Assembly: GCA_902546095.1 (NCBI GenBank)
Contig: CACCIQ010000010.1
Coordinates: 1-32,839, forward strand
Origin: an uncultured Bacteroidota bacterium
GTDB lineage: Bacteria; Bacteroidota; Bacteroidia; Flavobacteriales; Flavobacteriaceae
DNA length: 32,839 nucleotides
Direction: 5' to 3'
Part shown: positions 32,066-32,839 of the stretch, piece by piece
Numbering within the stretch: position 1 is the first letter of the stretch
Layout: every line of letters begins with the position of its first letter
Position numbers and translations under genes: made by a program
Notes under the pieces: generated by a model
What the model was told of the DNA's origin: nothing
Databases searched by the model: none
What the model saw: the letters and a program-made list of their open reading frames with translations, nothing else

Positions 32066-32839
32066 TACTTTTTTCTAAATCTTTAATCTCTTGCTTAAAG
32101 TTGTTTTTTACTACATACACATTATTCACTGCACCAATATCTTCAAAAAGTTTTACTTTAATTTTATAGTAATTACTAGCATCCGGAAGAGAATACTCTA
32201 TTATTGTACCAATTGGAATATTTTCTGGAAATATTGATGACATTCCACCAGTTTGAATTGTATCCCCGTTTTTAATGAGTGCACTTTTTGGGACATCATC
32301 AAGATTCATTATCTGAAAATTATTTGCATCCCAACTTAAAGATCCAAAATGGTTTGTATTTTTAACTTTTGCATTTATTTTTAGATCTGTATTGAGTATA
32401 GAAATAACTGTTGAAAACTTATCAGAGTTATTATTAATAATTCCTATAACGCCTATCTTGGAGATAACACCATCTTCAACATTTATTTTTTGATTAATTC
32501 CTTTATTTATAGTAATGAAATTTTTAGAAAATTTTATGCTATTAGAAATAATTTTTGCGGGTATATATGTATAATTTTCATCAGAGATAATTGAATCATT
32601 TTGAGCTTTATTAATAGAGTTATTTTTTAAAAGTGTATTTTCTATAATTAAATTTTCATTGATTATTTTTAATTCAAAATATTCAGAAAAATTTTGTTTG
32701 AAATCATTTATTGTATTAATTACTGTGTTTGAATAAAAATTAAATTTAGAATTATGATAAAAATTTTTATCAATTATCTGAATTAGTGAAAATGAGAGTA
32801 GAAAAGTAAACGTTAATGAGTGAATGTTTTTAATTAAAA
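32052..32839 (-). CDS. mreC: Rod shape-determining protein MreC (5' end cut by window)
   Basis: Periplasmic scaffold of the elongasome. The frame is open from the window edge, so the start lies just outside; about 262 codons are visible. A TM (HSLTFTFLLSFSLIQII) is followed by a coiled-coil-prone stretch and then the beta-barrel domain: YIPAKIISNSIKFSKNFITI, NVEDGVISKIGVIGII, FGSLSWDAN and GDTIQTGGMSSIFPENIPIG. A short internal reading from the Met at 32309 is only the C-terminal third of this gene. The operon order mreC-mreD-mrdA-rodA suggests mreB lies beyond the edge. Confidence 0.92.
   Translation of the reverse strand, partial: LIKNIHSLTFTFLLSFSLIQIIDKNFYHNSKFNFYSNTVINTINDFKQNFSEYFELKIINENLIIENTLLKNNSINKAQNDSIISDENYTYIPAKIISNSIKFSKNFITINKGINQKINVEDGVISKIGVIGIINNNSDKFSTVISILNTDLKINAKVKNTNHFGSLSWDANNFQIMNLDDVPKSALIKNGDTIQTGGMSSIFPENIPIGTIIEYSLPDASNYYKIKVKLFEDIGAVNNVYVVKNNFKQEIKDLEKSNEKY

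Overview
The window reads as a chromosomal core region of a marine-type Flavobacteriia (Bacteroidota). Support for this comes from the low G+C content and A/T-rich gene starts without Shine-Dalgarno sequences. It also comes from promoter elements of the TAnnTTTG type, a gliding-motility lipoprotein GldD, TonB-dependent receptors, DUF3127 and DUF3098 proteins, and gene orders familiar from this class (rng-hup-mutY-ssb-gldD, ftsX-DUF3098-uppP-truB, surE-lpxB next to ctp). The genome looks streamlined: genes are nearly back to back, all five convergent gene pairs overlap or are 3 nt apart, and many starts are TTG or GTG. I see no tRNA, rRNA, insertion sequence, prophage or CRISPR array, and no gene-free stretch over 300 bases.

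Layout. 1-1750 (minus): HU-like protein, a previously uncalled 29-residue very basic protein, and RNase G/E (3' end cut by the window edge). 1844-4758 (plus): mutY, ssb, gldD and an EamA transporter. 4751-8135 (minus): two M16 peptidase-fold proteins, one catalytic and one without the zinc motif but with a LolA-like tail. 8240-13304 (plus): the rplU promoter, rplU-rpmA, then a 4'-phosphopantetheinyl transferase, a PnuC-type vitamin transporter, a NadR-type kinase, a His-rich small membrane protein and a TonB receptor with His/Asp-rich loops, closed by a strong terminator. 13304-15580 (plus): a TPP riboswitch followed by a TonB receptor, which marks that receptor as a thiamine transporter.

15577-15999 (minus): a Rieske-fold lipoprotein lacking the cluster histidines. 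16031-17958 (plus): greA with a terminator-like hairpin in its leader, a HIT hydrolase, a DUF3127 protein with an SSB-like tail, and aat. 17947-20526 (minus): ftsX, DUF3098, uppP and truB. 20579-23311 (plus): leuS with promoter. 23308-25171 (minus): surE and lpxB. 25267-28457 (plus): a carboxy-terminal processing protease and an orphan DppC-type permease. 28461-32839 (minus): mreC (5' end cut), mreD, mrdA (PBP2) and rodA, the elongasome operon.

Together the window covers envelope growth (MreCD, PBP2, RodA, UppP, FtsX, LpxB), translation and RNA turnover (L21, L27, LeuRS, TruB, RNase G, GreA), repair (MutY, SSB) and import of scarce nutrients (thiamine, probable nicotinamide riboside or thiamine by PnuC, probable zinc or another metal). 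Nothing here is a clear defence or mobile system. The most interesting leads are the tiny ribosomal-protein-like ORF, the greA leader hairpin, the histidine-less Rieske-like lipoprotein, the DUF3127 protein with an SSB tip, and the packed terminator-promoter-riboswitch block.
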